Shown here: positions 53,055-61,570 of the stretch, one piece after another
Position numbering within the stretch: position 1 is the stretch's first letter
Layout: each line of letters opens with the position of its first letter
Source of the DNA: Ravibacter sp037191015
GTDB taxonomy: Bacteria; Bacteroidota; Bacteroidia; Cytophagales; Spirosomataceae
Assembly (NCBI GenBank): GCA_037191015.1
Contig: JBBCKD010000027.1
Location: 310,001 to 374,000 of the forward strand
Direction: 5' to 3'
DNA length: 64,000 bases
Notes under the pieces: generated by a model
The model's input: only the letters and a program-made list of their open reading frames with translations
Databases searched by the model: none
Told to the model about the DNA's origin: nothing
Made by a program: the position numbers and the translations under genes

Positions 53055-54815
53055 TTAAACAGAAATCCAGTGATGTATCAGAATGGTCGCGCGCGTCCCC
53101 TGCGGCAGGCCTGTAAAGAACAGCTCAAACTCCTGCCCGGGAAACATCTGGTTGAGCAGTCCGATCCGTTCCCGGGTCAGTGGGATTCCGTACCCCTTGC
53201 TGCCGCCCGGAGATGCATCGAATCCTTTTCCGTTATCCTCCACTTCCATTACCAACGTATCGTTCCGGTTATAAACACGGATCACAATTTCACCTTTATC
53301 CAGGAGATGGGAGACCCCATGCTTCACGGCATTTTCAGCAAGAGGCTGAAGTAAAAGGGGAGGAAGCTCGACAAGATCGGTATTTACAGATAGCGTTTCC
53401 AGAATGGTGTATCGGAAACCGAAGCGCAGTTGCTCCATGCGGAGGTAGTCGTGCAGCAGCCTGATTTCTGCGGTCAGCGTGCTCATCTCCTTTCCGCCGG
53501 AGGCCAGAACAGCCCGTGTGAGGGACGCAAATGTGGTCAGGTAATGACTGGCGGTTTCCACCTCTTTTTTTTGTACAAGATTTTGTATGGAAGTAATGGC
53601 ATTGAACAGGAAATGCGGGTTTAGCTGCCCCCTGATGCTTTCCAGCTTCATATTGATTTGCTGCTTCTGCCGGATCGCTCTTAAAAGCCTGCCTTTCTGG
53701 TATCGCTGGTACAGTACCAAAGCCAAAGCAATAAGCAGGAAGGCGCCTATGAAATAGGGTAAAATTTCGCGGATAGTAAGCCCGAAAATATCCTTTCCCG
53801 GTTCTTCGACTACAAACGGTACCCTTGTCATAACCTGTTCCGGATGTTTTCCCAGGGCTCCAAGCGGTTGAATCAGTATCTCGTACCGACCAGGTGCACT
53901 AATCTGATCCGGACCAATCTTAAAAAAGCTCCTGTTGTGGAAATACCATTCAACCATGGTCGTATCCCTACCCTTTTGATCTTCCCTGATCAGGTAAACG
54001 GAATAGGGGACCGTTTCACTGGGTGACACATAGACCGATATGGCCCTGACGCTGTCTCTTGCAAAGCTCCAATCCAAAGGGAAATCGTTCAGAGGAAAAG
54101 CGCCGTTCTTTTTTGCCAGGCCGGCCGGATTATAATAACCATATTCGCCGGCTCCTTCCACCACAATCTGATCTATTTCCGGCTTCCTGCTCTCAGTCCA
54201 GTCTATTATATAACCGTCCCTGGTTCCATACTCCTTACGGCTTGCCACTTCCACCAGTACCCGTTGCTTTTCAAATGAAAACGATCCGATCCGGCCGTAG
54301 GGTTCTAGTGCACCGTACTGCATTTCAAGGCCGGGTATCGGAGACCATGGAACCACTTCAATACTGTCATTCAAAACAACGCGATAATGGTAATCCGCTA
54401 TATTTGTCTGGTCTATCCCCATCGCAACGATCGTGACCTCCGAACCTGCCGGCAACTGGTAGCTCTTATACGATTTTGAAAAATTGGGCACCCATGCTGA
54501 AAGCAGGTCGCGGACAGCCAGGATATCCGCAGCGTTGCTAAACCTGATTCCCAGCAGGATCGGTGATAAAGGTTTGGGGTCAATCAAATGAAATGCCGAA
54601 GTGTCGCGGATCACCCTTTTAATATCCTGAATCAGGGTATCCGGTATCAGAAAAGAGCTCTCCTGCCGCACCATCGTCCGGCTGTCGGTATAAGTGATCT
54701 GGAAAACAAAATTCCCCTCAAATCGGAGGGCATTCCCTTTATTAGTCTGCATCCATCCTTCCCGGAAAGGAAACAAAGCCATTAGCAAGGCAAAAAGAAA
54801 ACCGATGTTTCGCAT
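53055..54815 (-). CDS. LytS-type sensor histidine kinase
   Basis: A 586-residue membrane sensor. The signal peptide is followed by a long periplasmic beta-rich domain (about 25-350). One TM segment is near 353-375 (ILPYFIGAFLLIALALVLY). A His_kinase domain has LNPHFLFNAITSIQNLV (phospho-acceptor His), and the HATPase has LLLQPLAENAVKHGV (N box) and DNGKGFD (G box). It is first in the unit kinase-regulator-TlpA. The ligand sensed is unknown. Its 5' end overlaps the antisense of a frame leading into the exonuclease gene, which I treat as not translated. Confidence 0.92.
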   Translation of the reverse strand: MRNIGFLFALLMALFPFREGWMQTNKGNALRFEGNFVFQITYTDSRTMVRQESSFLIPDTLIQDIKRVIRDTSAFHLIDPKPLSPILLGIRFSNAADILAVRDLLSAWVPNFSKSYKSYQLPAGSEVTIVAMGIDQTNIADYHYRVVLNDSIEVVPWSPIPGLEMQYGALEPYGRIGSFSFEKQRVLVEVASRKEYGTRDGYIIDWTESRKPEIDQIVVEGAGEYGYYNPAGLAKKNGAFPLNDFPLDWSFARDSVRAISVYVSPSETVPYSVYLIREDQKGRDTTMVEWYFHNRSFFKIGPDQISAPGRYEILIQPLGALGKHPEQVMTRVPFVVEEPGKDIFGLTIREILPYFIGAFLLIALALVLYQRYQKGRLLRAIRQKQQINMKLESIRGQLNPHFLFNAITSIQNLVQKKEVETASHYLTTFASLTRAVLASGGKEMSTLTAEIRLLHDYLRMEQLRFGFRYTILETLSVNTDLVELPPLLLQPLAENAVKHGVSHLLDKGEIVIRVYNRNDTLVMEVEDNGKGFDASPGGSKGYGIPLTRERIGLLNQMFPGQEFELFFTGLPQGTRATILIHHWISV

Positions 54816-55023
54816 TTGGGGCTGCTTATTACTTCAACAAAGTACCGGTGTTTTTCCTTTAGATAAAATGCCTGATGAGAATCCTGTGGAAAGCAATGAG
54901 GATCCGGCATCCCGGCAGACAACTCCGTCCTCTACCCTATCTGAAATTATCTGCATAAGAATAGATTTCAGAAAAATCTTCCTTAAATTCCAGAATCCAA
55001 CATTACCATACTGTCAACAGGTT

Positions 55024-56019
55024 TTGCTCAGATTCACTCCAAAAGGCATCTATTGTATTCCCGGCCGGTTTTACATCGATCCATGGCGACCGGTAGACAG
55101 GGCGGTCATTACGCACGGCCACTCAGACCATGCCCGTTGGGGAATGAAAAGGTACCTTTGCCACCACTACACGGTACCGATACTACAAAGCCGGATCGGG
55201 CCCGATATCGCAGTCCAGGGCATCGGCTACAATGAACCTATCACCGTCAACGGCGTGAGAGTCTCCCTCCACCCTGCCGGGCATATCATAGGCTCAGCAC
55301 AGGTACGGATGGAATACCAGGGGAAAATAACCGTAGTTTCGGGTGATTACAAGATCCAGGATGACGGCTTGTCTACTCCGTTCGAGGTGGTTGCCTGCGA
55401 TGAATTCGTAACAGAAAGCACTTTCGGGCTGCCGATCTATAACTGGCTGACAGTAGCGCAGCAGAATGACCAGTTGAAGCAATGGGTACTGAACAACCAG
55501 GCAAACGGGAAAACCTCCGTATTGATAGGTTACTCCCTGGGAAAAGCGCAGCGGATCATGAAAGCATTGGAGGGTATAGCACCGCTTCATGTACATTATT
55601 CTATCGCCAGGCTCAACCAGGCGTATGAAAGCGCAGGGATCAGGCTGCCCGGTTATCAGGTGGCGGACCTGCGGGAAGAGGTCAGGTACCTCGACAAGGA
55701 GATCGTGATCCTGCCGCCCTCGCTTTTCGACTCCAATGTGATCCGGAAAATCCCCAATAAGGCCGATGCCATCTGCTCGGGCTGGATGCAGGTGCGGGGC
55801 GCCAGGAGATGGCGGAGCGCCGATGCAGGGTTTGCGATCAGCGACCATGCCGACTGGACCGGGCTGCTGGACGCGATAAAAGCTACAGGCGCCCAAAAGG
55901 TATATGTAACGCACGGCCAAACCGCCGTATTTACAAAATACCTCAACGAGACCGGCATACCCGCCGAAGAAGTCCGAACGGAATTCGGGGTTGAGGAAGA
56001 AGAACCAGGTGAAATATAA
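55024..56019 (+). CDS. Ligase-associated DNA exonuclease (beta-lactamase/beta-CASP fold)
   Basis: A 331-residue metallo-beta-lactamase-fold nuclease. FTPKGIYCIPGRFYIDPWRPVDRA starts the family block (first part). The metal motif is THGHSDHARWG. HPAGHIIGSAQVRMEYQGK (first part), VVSGDYKIQDDGLS and VTESTFGLPIY follow, and VYVTHGQ ends the beta-CASP part. I chose TTG at 55024 since the family begins there; the ATG at 54868 would add 52 residues with no homology. It is paired with the DNA ligase 25 bp downstream, the known ligase-associated DNA repair pair. Confidence 0.88.
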   Translation: MLRFTPKGIYCIPGRFYIDPWRPVDRAVITHGHSDHARWGMKRYLCHHYTVPILQSRIGPDIAVQGIGYNEPITVNGVRVSLHPAGHIIGSAQVRMEYQGKITVVSGDYKIQDDGLSTPFEVVACDEFVTESTFGLPIYNWLTVAQQNDQLKQWVLNNQANGKTSVLIGYSLGKAQRIMKALEGIAPLHVHYSIARLNQAYESAGIRLPGYQVADLREEVRYLDKEIVILPPSLFDSNVIRKIPNKADAICSGWMQVRGARRWRSADAGFAISDHADWTGLLDAIKATGAQKVYVTHGQTAVFTKYLNETGIPAEEVRTEFGVEEEEPGEI

Positions 56020-56044
56020 TTTCCACTTTCAACTTTCAACTATC

Positions 56045-57625
56045 ATGAAAGCCTTCGCCGACCTTGTCAACGCCCTGGACAGCACTAACAAAACCAATCT
56101 CAGGATGGAGGCGATCGACCGTTTCCTGACGGAGGCGGATAGCGGCGACAAGCTATGGTTCCTGGCGCTGTTTACCGGGAAACGTCCCAAACGGCATGTC
56201 GGTACGCCCCTTATGAAACAGTGGGCAATGGAGGTAGCGCGGATTCCCGAGTGGCTGTTCTTCGAATCGTACGCTGCCGTAGGCGATCTGGGTGAAACGA
56301 TCTCCCTGATACTTCCGCAGCCGGAGGCTTATTCCGAACGCAGTTTATCAGAATGGATGCAGCTCATTCTCAACCTGAAAGATGCGTCGGAAGCAGAGAA
56401 AAAACAGTTTGTGCTCGACGCCTGGAACAGCCTTCCGTATATGGAGCGCTTTATCTTCAACAAGCTGCTGGGCGGTAGCTTCAGGGTGGGGGTCTCGTCC
56501 AAAACCCTCATCAACGCATTGGCCAGACACTACGAGATGGATGCCAGCGCCGTAGCACACAGCATCATCGGCGACTGGAAGATGGAGGAAGTTACCTTCG
56601 ACCAGCTCATACACGGGGATTATACAGATACCCAGCTGTCGAAGCCCTACCCTTTCTGCCTTGCCTATGCCCTGGAAAAGGAGCCGGAAGAGCTCGGTGC
56701 AGTTGATGAATGGCAGGCCGAATACAAGTGGGACGGTATCCGCGGACAGCTCATTAAGCGCAGCGGCGAAGTATTTATCTGGTCACGGGGCGAAGAGCTG
56801 GTCACGGAGCAGTTTCCCGAAGTGAGGGACGACCTCCTGCAATGGAAAGGTGATTTTGTCATCGACGGAGAGCTGCTTGCATGGCGTGACAGGCAGGTGC
56901 TCAATTTCAGCGAACTTCAAAAGCGGCTCAACCGGAAAACATTATCCCGGAAAATGCTGGAAGAAGTGCCGGTTGTGGTATTTGCCTACGACCTGCTGGA
57001 ATGGAACGGCCAAGACCGGCGAGAACGCCCGCTGAAAGAAAGGAGGGCTATGCTCGAACGGCTCTTTGCAGAAAACACGACATCCTCTTTGCAGTTGTCG
57101 CCCGTGATCACCCCCGCCGAATGGGAAACGCTGAAAGAAGTAAGAGCCAATACGCGTGCAATCAACAGCGAAGGCCTGATGCTGAAACACCTGGATTCAC
57201 CTTATCATACCGGCAGGAAAAAGGGAGACTGGTGGAAATGGAAGATCGACCCGCTGACCATCGATGCGGTGCTGATTTACGCTCAGAAAGGCAGCGGCCG
57301 ACGCAGCGGGTATTACACCGACTATACCTTTGCCGTCAGGCAGGGCGACCAGCTCGTTACCATTGCCAAAGCTTACTCCGGACTTACCGATAAGGAAATA
57401 CAGGAAGTGAGCCGGTTCGTCAACCGGAATGCCCTGGAAAAGTTCGGTCCCGTACGAACGGTAAAGCCGGAGCTTGTTTTTGAAATCGCTTTCGAAGGTA
57501 TCGGTTTCAGCAACCGGCACAAGTCGGGAGTCGCATTGCGCTTCCCGCGCATCGTACGGTGGAGAAAGGATAAGACTGTTGCTGAGATAGACGATATCGA
57601 GGAGGTGAAAAAACTGATCAACTGA
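56045..57625 (+). CDS. ATP-dependent DNA ligase (ligase-associated repair type)
   Basis: A 526-residue ATP-dependent ligase. The N-terminal DNA-binding domain (about 1-200) has FADLVNALDSTNKTNLRMEAIDRFL (first part). The nucleotidyltransferase motif I is YKWDGIRGQ with Lys228, motif III is FVIDGELLAW, motif IIIa VFAYDLLEWNG, motif IV NSEGLMLKHLDSPY, and motif V WWKWKIDPLTID. An OB domain ends the protein. It seals nicks in repair together with the exonuclease encoded just upstream. The DEXH helicase and PdeM genes that often join this cluster are absent here. Start at ATG 56045 (55991 overlaps the exonuclease). Confidence 0.93.
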   Translation: MKAFADLVNALDSTNKTNLRMEAIDRFLTEADSGDKLWFLALFTGKRPKRHVGTPLMKQWAMEVARIPEWLFFESYAAVGDLGETISLILPQPEAYSERSLSEWMQLILNLKDASEAEKKQFVLDAWNSLPYMERFIFNKLLGGSFRVGVSSKTLINALARHYEMDASAVAHSIIGDWKMEEVTFDQLIHGDYTDTQLSKPYPFCLAYALEKEPEELGAVDEWQAEYKWDGIRGQLIKRSGEVFIWSRGEELVTEQFPEVRDDLLQWKGDFVIDGELLAWRDRQVLNFSELQKRLNRKTLSRKMLEEVPVVVFAYDLLEWNGQDRRERPLKERRAMLERLFAENTTSSLQLSPVITPAEWETLKEVRANTRAINSEGLMLKHLDSPYHTGRKKGDWWKWKIDPLTIDAVLIYAQKGSGRRSGYYTDYTFAVRQGDQLVTIAKAYSGLTDKEIQEVSRFVNRNALEKFGPVRTVKPELVFEIAFEGIGFSNRHKSGVALRFPRIVRWRKDKTVAEIDDIEEVKKLIN

Positions 57626-57660
57626 CGGATAAAATACGGCGCATTCCGGCTTTTACAAAA

Positions 57661-58209
57661 ATGGAAACTTACATATCAATCCTCAGGGGCGTTAACGTGG
57701 GCGGACAGGCGCAGATCAAAATGGATGCTTTGAGGAAATCCTATGAAAAGCTGCAGCTGAACAATGTCACGACCTACATCCAGAGCGGGAATGTCATATT
57801 CGATGCCGTAGAAAACGATCCCCGGACAATCGAAAATAAGATCAGCAGCCAGATCGAAGCGGATTTCGGAGTACAGGTACCTGTCATCGTACTTACTTCG
57901 GAATCATTGAAAAAGATCATAGAGGAAAACCCGTTCGTCAAAGATCCCGGAAAAGACATGGCATTCCTTCATGTCACCTTTCTGGCTGAAATACCGAAGC
58001 CATACGACAGGGAGAGTATCGAAGACAAAAAACAGGGCGATGAGGAGATCCGGTTTTCCGAAAAGGCGATATACCTGTACTGTCCGCACGGATACGGAAG
58101 AACGAAGCTGAACAACAACTTCCTGGAAAAAAAGCTGAAGGTAGGTGCAACCACCAGGAACTGGAAAACCACGCTGGAATTGGCACGGCTTGCTACCCGG
58201 CAGGCTTAG
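57661..58209 (+). CDS. DUF1697-family protein
   Basis: A 182-residue cytoplasmic protein. The DUF1697 signature ETYISILRGVNVGGQAQIKMDALRKSYEKL (first part) opens it, followed by VTTYIQSGNVIFD, IEADFGVQVPVIVLTSESLKKII (first part) and CPHGYGRTKLNNNFLEKKL. The family is widespread but its activity is not established; an alpha/beta fold with predicted nucleic-acid or nucleotide binding has been suggested. It starts 35 bp after the ligase and might share its transcript. Confidence 0.9.
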   Translation: METYISILRGVNVGGQAQIKMDALRKSYEKLQLNNVTTYIQSGNVIFDAVENDPRTIENKISSQIEADFGVQVPVIVLTSESLKKIIEENPFVKDPGKDMAFLHVTFLAEIPKPYDRESIEDKKQGDEEIRFSEKAIYLYCPHGYGRTKLNNNFLEKKLKVGATTRNWKTTLELARLATRQA

Positions 58210-58282
58210 GATATCACCCCTCCGGGGTTGTAAAATCATCACGCATCCGCCACAATAATACCGCTACCCGGAGTAAAAGTCT

Positions 58283-58290
58283 TAACTTTG
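58283..58290 (+). promoter_or_regulatory. -7 promoter element for the esterase
   Basis: TAACTTTG matches TAnnTTTG, 28 bp before the GTG start. No -33 TTG at the right spacing. Confidence 0.45.
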
Positions 58291-58318
58291 AACCCGATAA
58301 CAACCAACTCATTTCCTG

Positions 58319-59146
58319 GTGAGCTACAGTTTACATCTTCCAGACGCACATATAAATCCGGTTACCAAAGCAGTTACGCTGCATTCTGCAAACCTTCACC
58401 GCAATGTGACCGTCTCTCTTATACTTCCTGCAAATTACACGGATCATAACCGCCGCTTCCCTCTGATCATCTTCCAGGACGGCCAGGACTTCCCTGCCCT
58501 GCACCTTTCCGAAACGGTAGCAGAATTGGTATCAAAAGGCAGCATTCCCCCCGTCGTCATCGCCGGGATACACGCAAACGAAAAACGAATATATGAATAC
58601 GGCGTAGCCGCGCAGGCCGACTACAAGGGAAGAGGAAACAGGGCCGGCGCTCATACCCGCTTCGTTACGGAGGAGCTCCTTCCCTACCTGGAAACCCATT
58701 GCCCGGTAAATGCGTCGGGAAATACCATTGCCGGCTTTTCTCTCGGCGGATTGATGGCGCTCGATATCGCCTGGAATCATCCCCGGCTTTTTTCCCGGGC
58801 AGGTGTTTTTTCGGGCTCGCTATGGTGGCGCCGGAAAGCATTCGGAGAGGAATACCATGATTCTGACCGTATTATGCACCGCCAGATTGCCGGGGCTTCT
58901 CATCAACCCGGCCTGAAACTCTGGTTTCAAACCGGTACCCTTGATGAAACCTGCGACCGCAACAACGACGGTGTGATCGACTCGATCAGCGACACGCTGG
59001 ATTGCATAGCAGAGCTGGAAAGAAAAGGATATCGCTGGGGAGACGATGTACGTTACCTTGAAATAAAAGGAGGAGAGCACAATCCAGGTACCTGGCGGCA
59101 GGCGATGCCTGCGTTTTTGAAATGGGCTCTGGCCTACCAGAAGTAA
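58319..59146 (+). CDS. Putative esterase (enterochelin-esterase-like alpha/beta hydrolase)
   Basis: A 275-residue hydrolase of the Esterase_D/PF00756 type. LHRNVTVSLILPANY and FPLIIFQDGQDFPALHLSE (first part) are the entry strands. The nucleophile is Ser in IAGFSLGGLMALDIAW, and the catalytic His lies in IKGGEHNPGTWRQAMP. No signal peptide is visible, so it is probably cytoplasmic, as are Fes-type esterases that open ferric enterobactin or sugar esters. The start is GTG at 58319; a TAACTTTG promoter element is 28 bp before it. The substrate is unknown. Confidence 0.85.
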   Translation: MSYSLHLPDAHINPVTKAVTLHSANLHRNVTVSLILPANYTDHNRRFPLIIFQDGQDFPALHLSETVAELVSKGSIPPVVIAGIHANEKRIYEYGVAAQADYKGRGNRAGAHTRFVTEELLPYLETHCPVNASGNTIAGFSLGGLMALDIAWNHPRLFSRAGVFSGSLWWRRKAFGEEYHDSDRIMHRQIAGASHQPGLKLWFQTGTLDETCDRNNDGVIDSISDTLDCIAELERKGYRWGDDVRYLEIKGGEHNPGTWRQAMPAFLKWALAYQK

Positions 59147-59211
59147 TACAGGGACGGACAAGATCACCGGTCACCCGGATTTTCCGGATAACAAAAGATC
59201 ACTGTATTGAG

Positions 59212-59219
59212 TAACTTTG
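59212..59219 (+). promoter_or_regulatory. -7 promoter element for the kinase gene
   Basis: TAACTTTG matches TAnnTTTG, with transcription predicted at about 59226. The upstream TTG at 59217 lies within this element, so it cannot be the start codon; the ATG at 59247 is. Confidence 0.5.
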
Positions 59220-59246
59220 GTAATCTGGTCCAATGAAACGATCGAA

Positions 59247-59765
59247 ATGAAATACCCTAAACGCCTCTCATCCGGGGCCAACAACACCGTAATTGCCCTT
59301 TCGGACAGTGAAGTTGCCAAGCTCTATACTGAAGATACCCGTTCTGATATTGGTTCTGAAGCCGAGAAAATGAAATTTGCCAATACTATCAACGGACTGG
59401 TAGTAAAATTCATCCGGCTGGATTTTCATGAGGAGTTGCAGGCTGAAATGCTCGTTATGGAACGACTGAAACCGATCGACTTTCGCGCATATGAAATCGA
59501 AATCCGGGAGCTATGGCTCAATGTTTTTGAAGACGAAATGACCCAGCTTCATAAAGCCGGATTTGTACATCGCGATCTCAAACGGCCCTCGGGAATAGGC
59601 GGACAAGCATTCGATAACATTCTGCTCACTGAAAAAGGCCTTCGACTGATTGACGTAGGGATATCTGCGATGAGGTCTCAAACCGGGGAAAAAATCTTCG
59701 CTAAATATCTCGAAACGGAACGTAAGGGAATCGCCGTCTTCAGGGAATACTTCCTGAACCGGTAG
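59247..59765 (+). CDS. Minimal serine/threonine protein kinase-like protein
   Basis: A 172-residue kinase fold. The glycine-loop-like LSSGANNTVIAL is followed by the ATP lysine in VAKLY (Lys25). The catalytic loop is HRDLK (Asp110), with the Asn (Asn124) delayed by an insert (RPSGIGGQAFDN), and the metal motif is IDVG (Asp136). The C-lobe is very short: it ends 36 residues after the Asp. This insert-bearing form is a recurring Bacteroidota small-kinase type as I recall. It could phosphorylate a protein or a small molecule. It is convergent with the SusD gene and separated from it by a terminator hairpin. Confidence 0.75.
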   Translation: MKYPKRLSSGANNTVIALSDSEVAKLYTEDTRSDIGSEAEKMKFANTINGLVVKFIRLDFHEELQAEMLVMERLKPIDFRAYEIEIRELWLNVFEDEMTQLHKAGFVHRDLKRPSGIGGQAFDNILLTEKGLRLIDVGISAMRSQTGEKIFAKYLETERKGIAVFREYFLNR

Positions 59766-59776
59766 AGAATCAACAA

Positions 59777-59815
59777 ACTCCCGGATCCACGTCAAAACGA
59801 CCTGAACCCGGGAGT
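59777..59815 (-). terminator. Terminator of the fourth SusC/SusD operon
   Basis: ACTCCCGG at 59777-59784 and CCGGGAGT at 59808-59815 form a perfect 8-bp stem with a 23-base loop. On the minus strand it is followed by a TTTGTTG stretch, so it ends the SusC/SusD transcript. Confidence 0.6.
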
Positions 59816-59846
59816 AAAAGAGAAAATAAATGGTTTAATTTAGCTG

Positions 59847-61559
59847 CTACCAGCCTGTATTCTGATCCAGGGAAGGCGCTTTTGCAAGTTGCGTCTGGGC
59901 AAAGGGGAATCGATACATCTTGTCGGAAAACGTCCTGTCCTGAACCGTAAAATAAGTATAGGTATAAGGTTCAGCGTCCCCAGTTATCCTCACACCGGTT
60001 ACCGGCTTATTAAAATATTGCTCGCCCAATTTCCAGCGGCGGACATCGAAGAAACGGTGCTCTTCAAAACAAAGCTCTACGCGGCGCTCATTCCGGATCC
60101 TCAGCCGCATATCGTCTCTCGTCGGCGGCACATAGCCATTGCCGTCCTTATCCGAGCTCTGCAGCGCAGCCAAACCGGCCGCTTCGTCGCTGAGGCCTCT
60201 TCTTCTTACGGCGTTGATGGCGTCATAAACCTCTGCAGGCGGTGTCGCTCCTGTTTCATTAAGCGCCTCGGCATAGTTGAGTAATATTTCGGCATACCTG
60301 AAAAAGACATACACCCTTCTTGTCGCAGCAGTATTGGTCGTATTGAGAAACTTCCGCATATAATACCCGGTAGCGGTGGTACGGTCGACAGCTGCCTGCG
60401 GATTGTTATCTTTTCTGCCTACACGCGTATCGATCCTGATACCCCTGAAAACGAGATCATTATAATTGATAAACATAGCAAACCGGTCGTCGCGGCCTTT
60501 ATAGGGATATTCAGGATCATACCCCGAACCTGGCTCATGGATATTTTTGCCTGTAGCCTTCATTTCAAACGCGTCTACAAGCTCCTGTGTCGGGTTGGTC
60601 CGTCCTCTCCCGTCGGTATAGCTCGGAGGAGCGTTATTTACGTCGATCGTCGTGGCCGATAACGTCTCCGATGCGAAAATCACTTCCCTGTTAAATGCCA
60701 GGGTACCGTAATTCCATAAGTTGGGTAGCTCCGAAAGGGAAAGAAGCCCGTGCTTTGCCCCGGCCAGGTCAATTACGGCTTTTGCAGCATCTGCCGCCGC
60801 CTGCCATTTGGTGATATCATTGGCCGGATTGTTTAACGGGCTCGCGGCATATAGCAGCGTACGTGATTTCAGCGCCAAAGCTGCCGCCTTTGTCGCCCTG
60901 CCTTTTAAAGCCGATCCGTGATCCGATGTCGTTTCATAGCTGATAAGCGAAGCTGCCCGGTCACAATCTGCAACAATATGGGCTGCTACCTCGTCAAATG
61001 TATTTTTGGGTAAATCCAGGTTATCTTCAAGAGAAAAGGGCCTGTCTGCTATAATGACACCGCCGTACCGCTTAAGCAGCTCGAAATGAAACATGGCCCG
61101 CAAGAAGTGCGCTTCACCTATCAATGTTTCTTTGGAAAGTGTTGCATCGTCGATCAAAGCGCTTGTCGCGGCGTTTTTCAGGAAAATATTAACAGCACGC
61201 AAAGCACGGTATTGCTGGACATACACATCGTCGTAGAGTAGCGTGGGGCTCCAGTTGCCGTTATTGAGCGCGTTGATAGCGGCTCCGGGCAGGGCGCTCA
61301 CCGCTTCATCGCAGCCTGTGGAAAGCCCCAGCTCTCCGTTCAGGTTATACCTGAAATCTGCATTCCCGCCGGCTAGCAATCCGCGGTAGGCATTGTTCAG
61401 GAAATTCCTGGCATGCTCGTTGGAGGCAAAAACCTGGTCTTCGGAGATAGTGCCGTCCACCGGATACTCATATTCAAGAAAATCATTGTTACAGGCGAAA
61501 GTTCCGGCCAGCAGAAAAACGAAGCACGCCTGAATTATATATCTGTTCATAACCAGCAA
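59847..61559 (-). CDS. SusD/RagB-family lipoprotein (fourth pair)
   Basis: A 570-residue SusD homologue with a signal peptide ending LLAGTFAC (Cys23). TPR-rich blocks include LIGEAHFLRAMFHFELLKRYGGV. The C-terminal part has RLRIRNERRVELCFEEHRFFDVRRWKLG, the family hallmark (NERRVELCFEEHRFFDVRRWK), and ends ...SLDQNTGW. SusC lies 11 bp upstream. No catabolic enzyme of this unit is within the window, so the substrate cannot be guessed. Confidence 0.93.
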   Translation of the reverse strand: MLVMNRYIIQACFVFLLAGTFACNNDFLEYEYPVDGTISEDQVFASNEHARNFLNNAYRGLLAGGNADFRYNLNGELGLSTGCDEAVSALPGAAINALNNGNWSPTLLYDDVYVQQYRALRAVNIFLKNAATSALIDDATLSKETLIGEAHFLRAMFHFELLKRYGGVIIADRPFSLEDNLDLPKNTFDEVAAHIVADCDRAASLISYETTSDHGSALKGRATKAAALALKSRTLLYAASPLNNPANDITKWQAAADAAKAVIDLAGAKHGLLSLSELPNLWNYGTLAFNREVIFASETLSATTIDVNNAPPSYTDGRGRTNPTQELVDAFEMKATGKNIHEPGSGYDPEYPYKGRDDRFAMFINYNDLVFRGIRIDTRVGRKDNNPQAAVDRTTATGYYMRKFLNTTNTAATRRVYVFFRYAEILLNYAEALNETGATPPAEVYDAINAVRRRGLSDEAAGLAALQSSDKDGNGYVPPTRDDMRLRIRNERRVELCFEEHRFFDVRRWKLGEQYFNKPVTGVRITGDAEPYTYTYFTVQDRTFSDKMYRFPFAQTQLAKAPSLDQNTGW

Positions 61560-61570
61560 TGAGTTAAAGG

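Noticed and set aside
54694..55023. N-terminal extension of the exonuclease, overlapping the histidine kinase start
   Set aside because: The first part is antisense to the kinase signal peptide, and the extension has no family similarity. The conserved region begins at the TTG at 55024.
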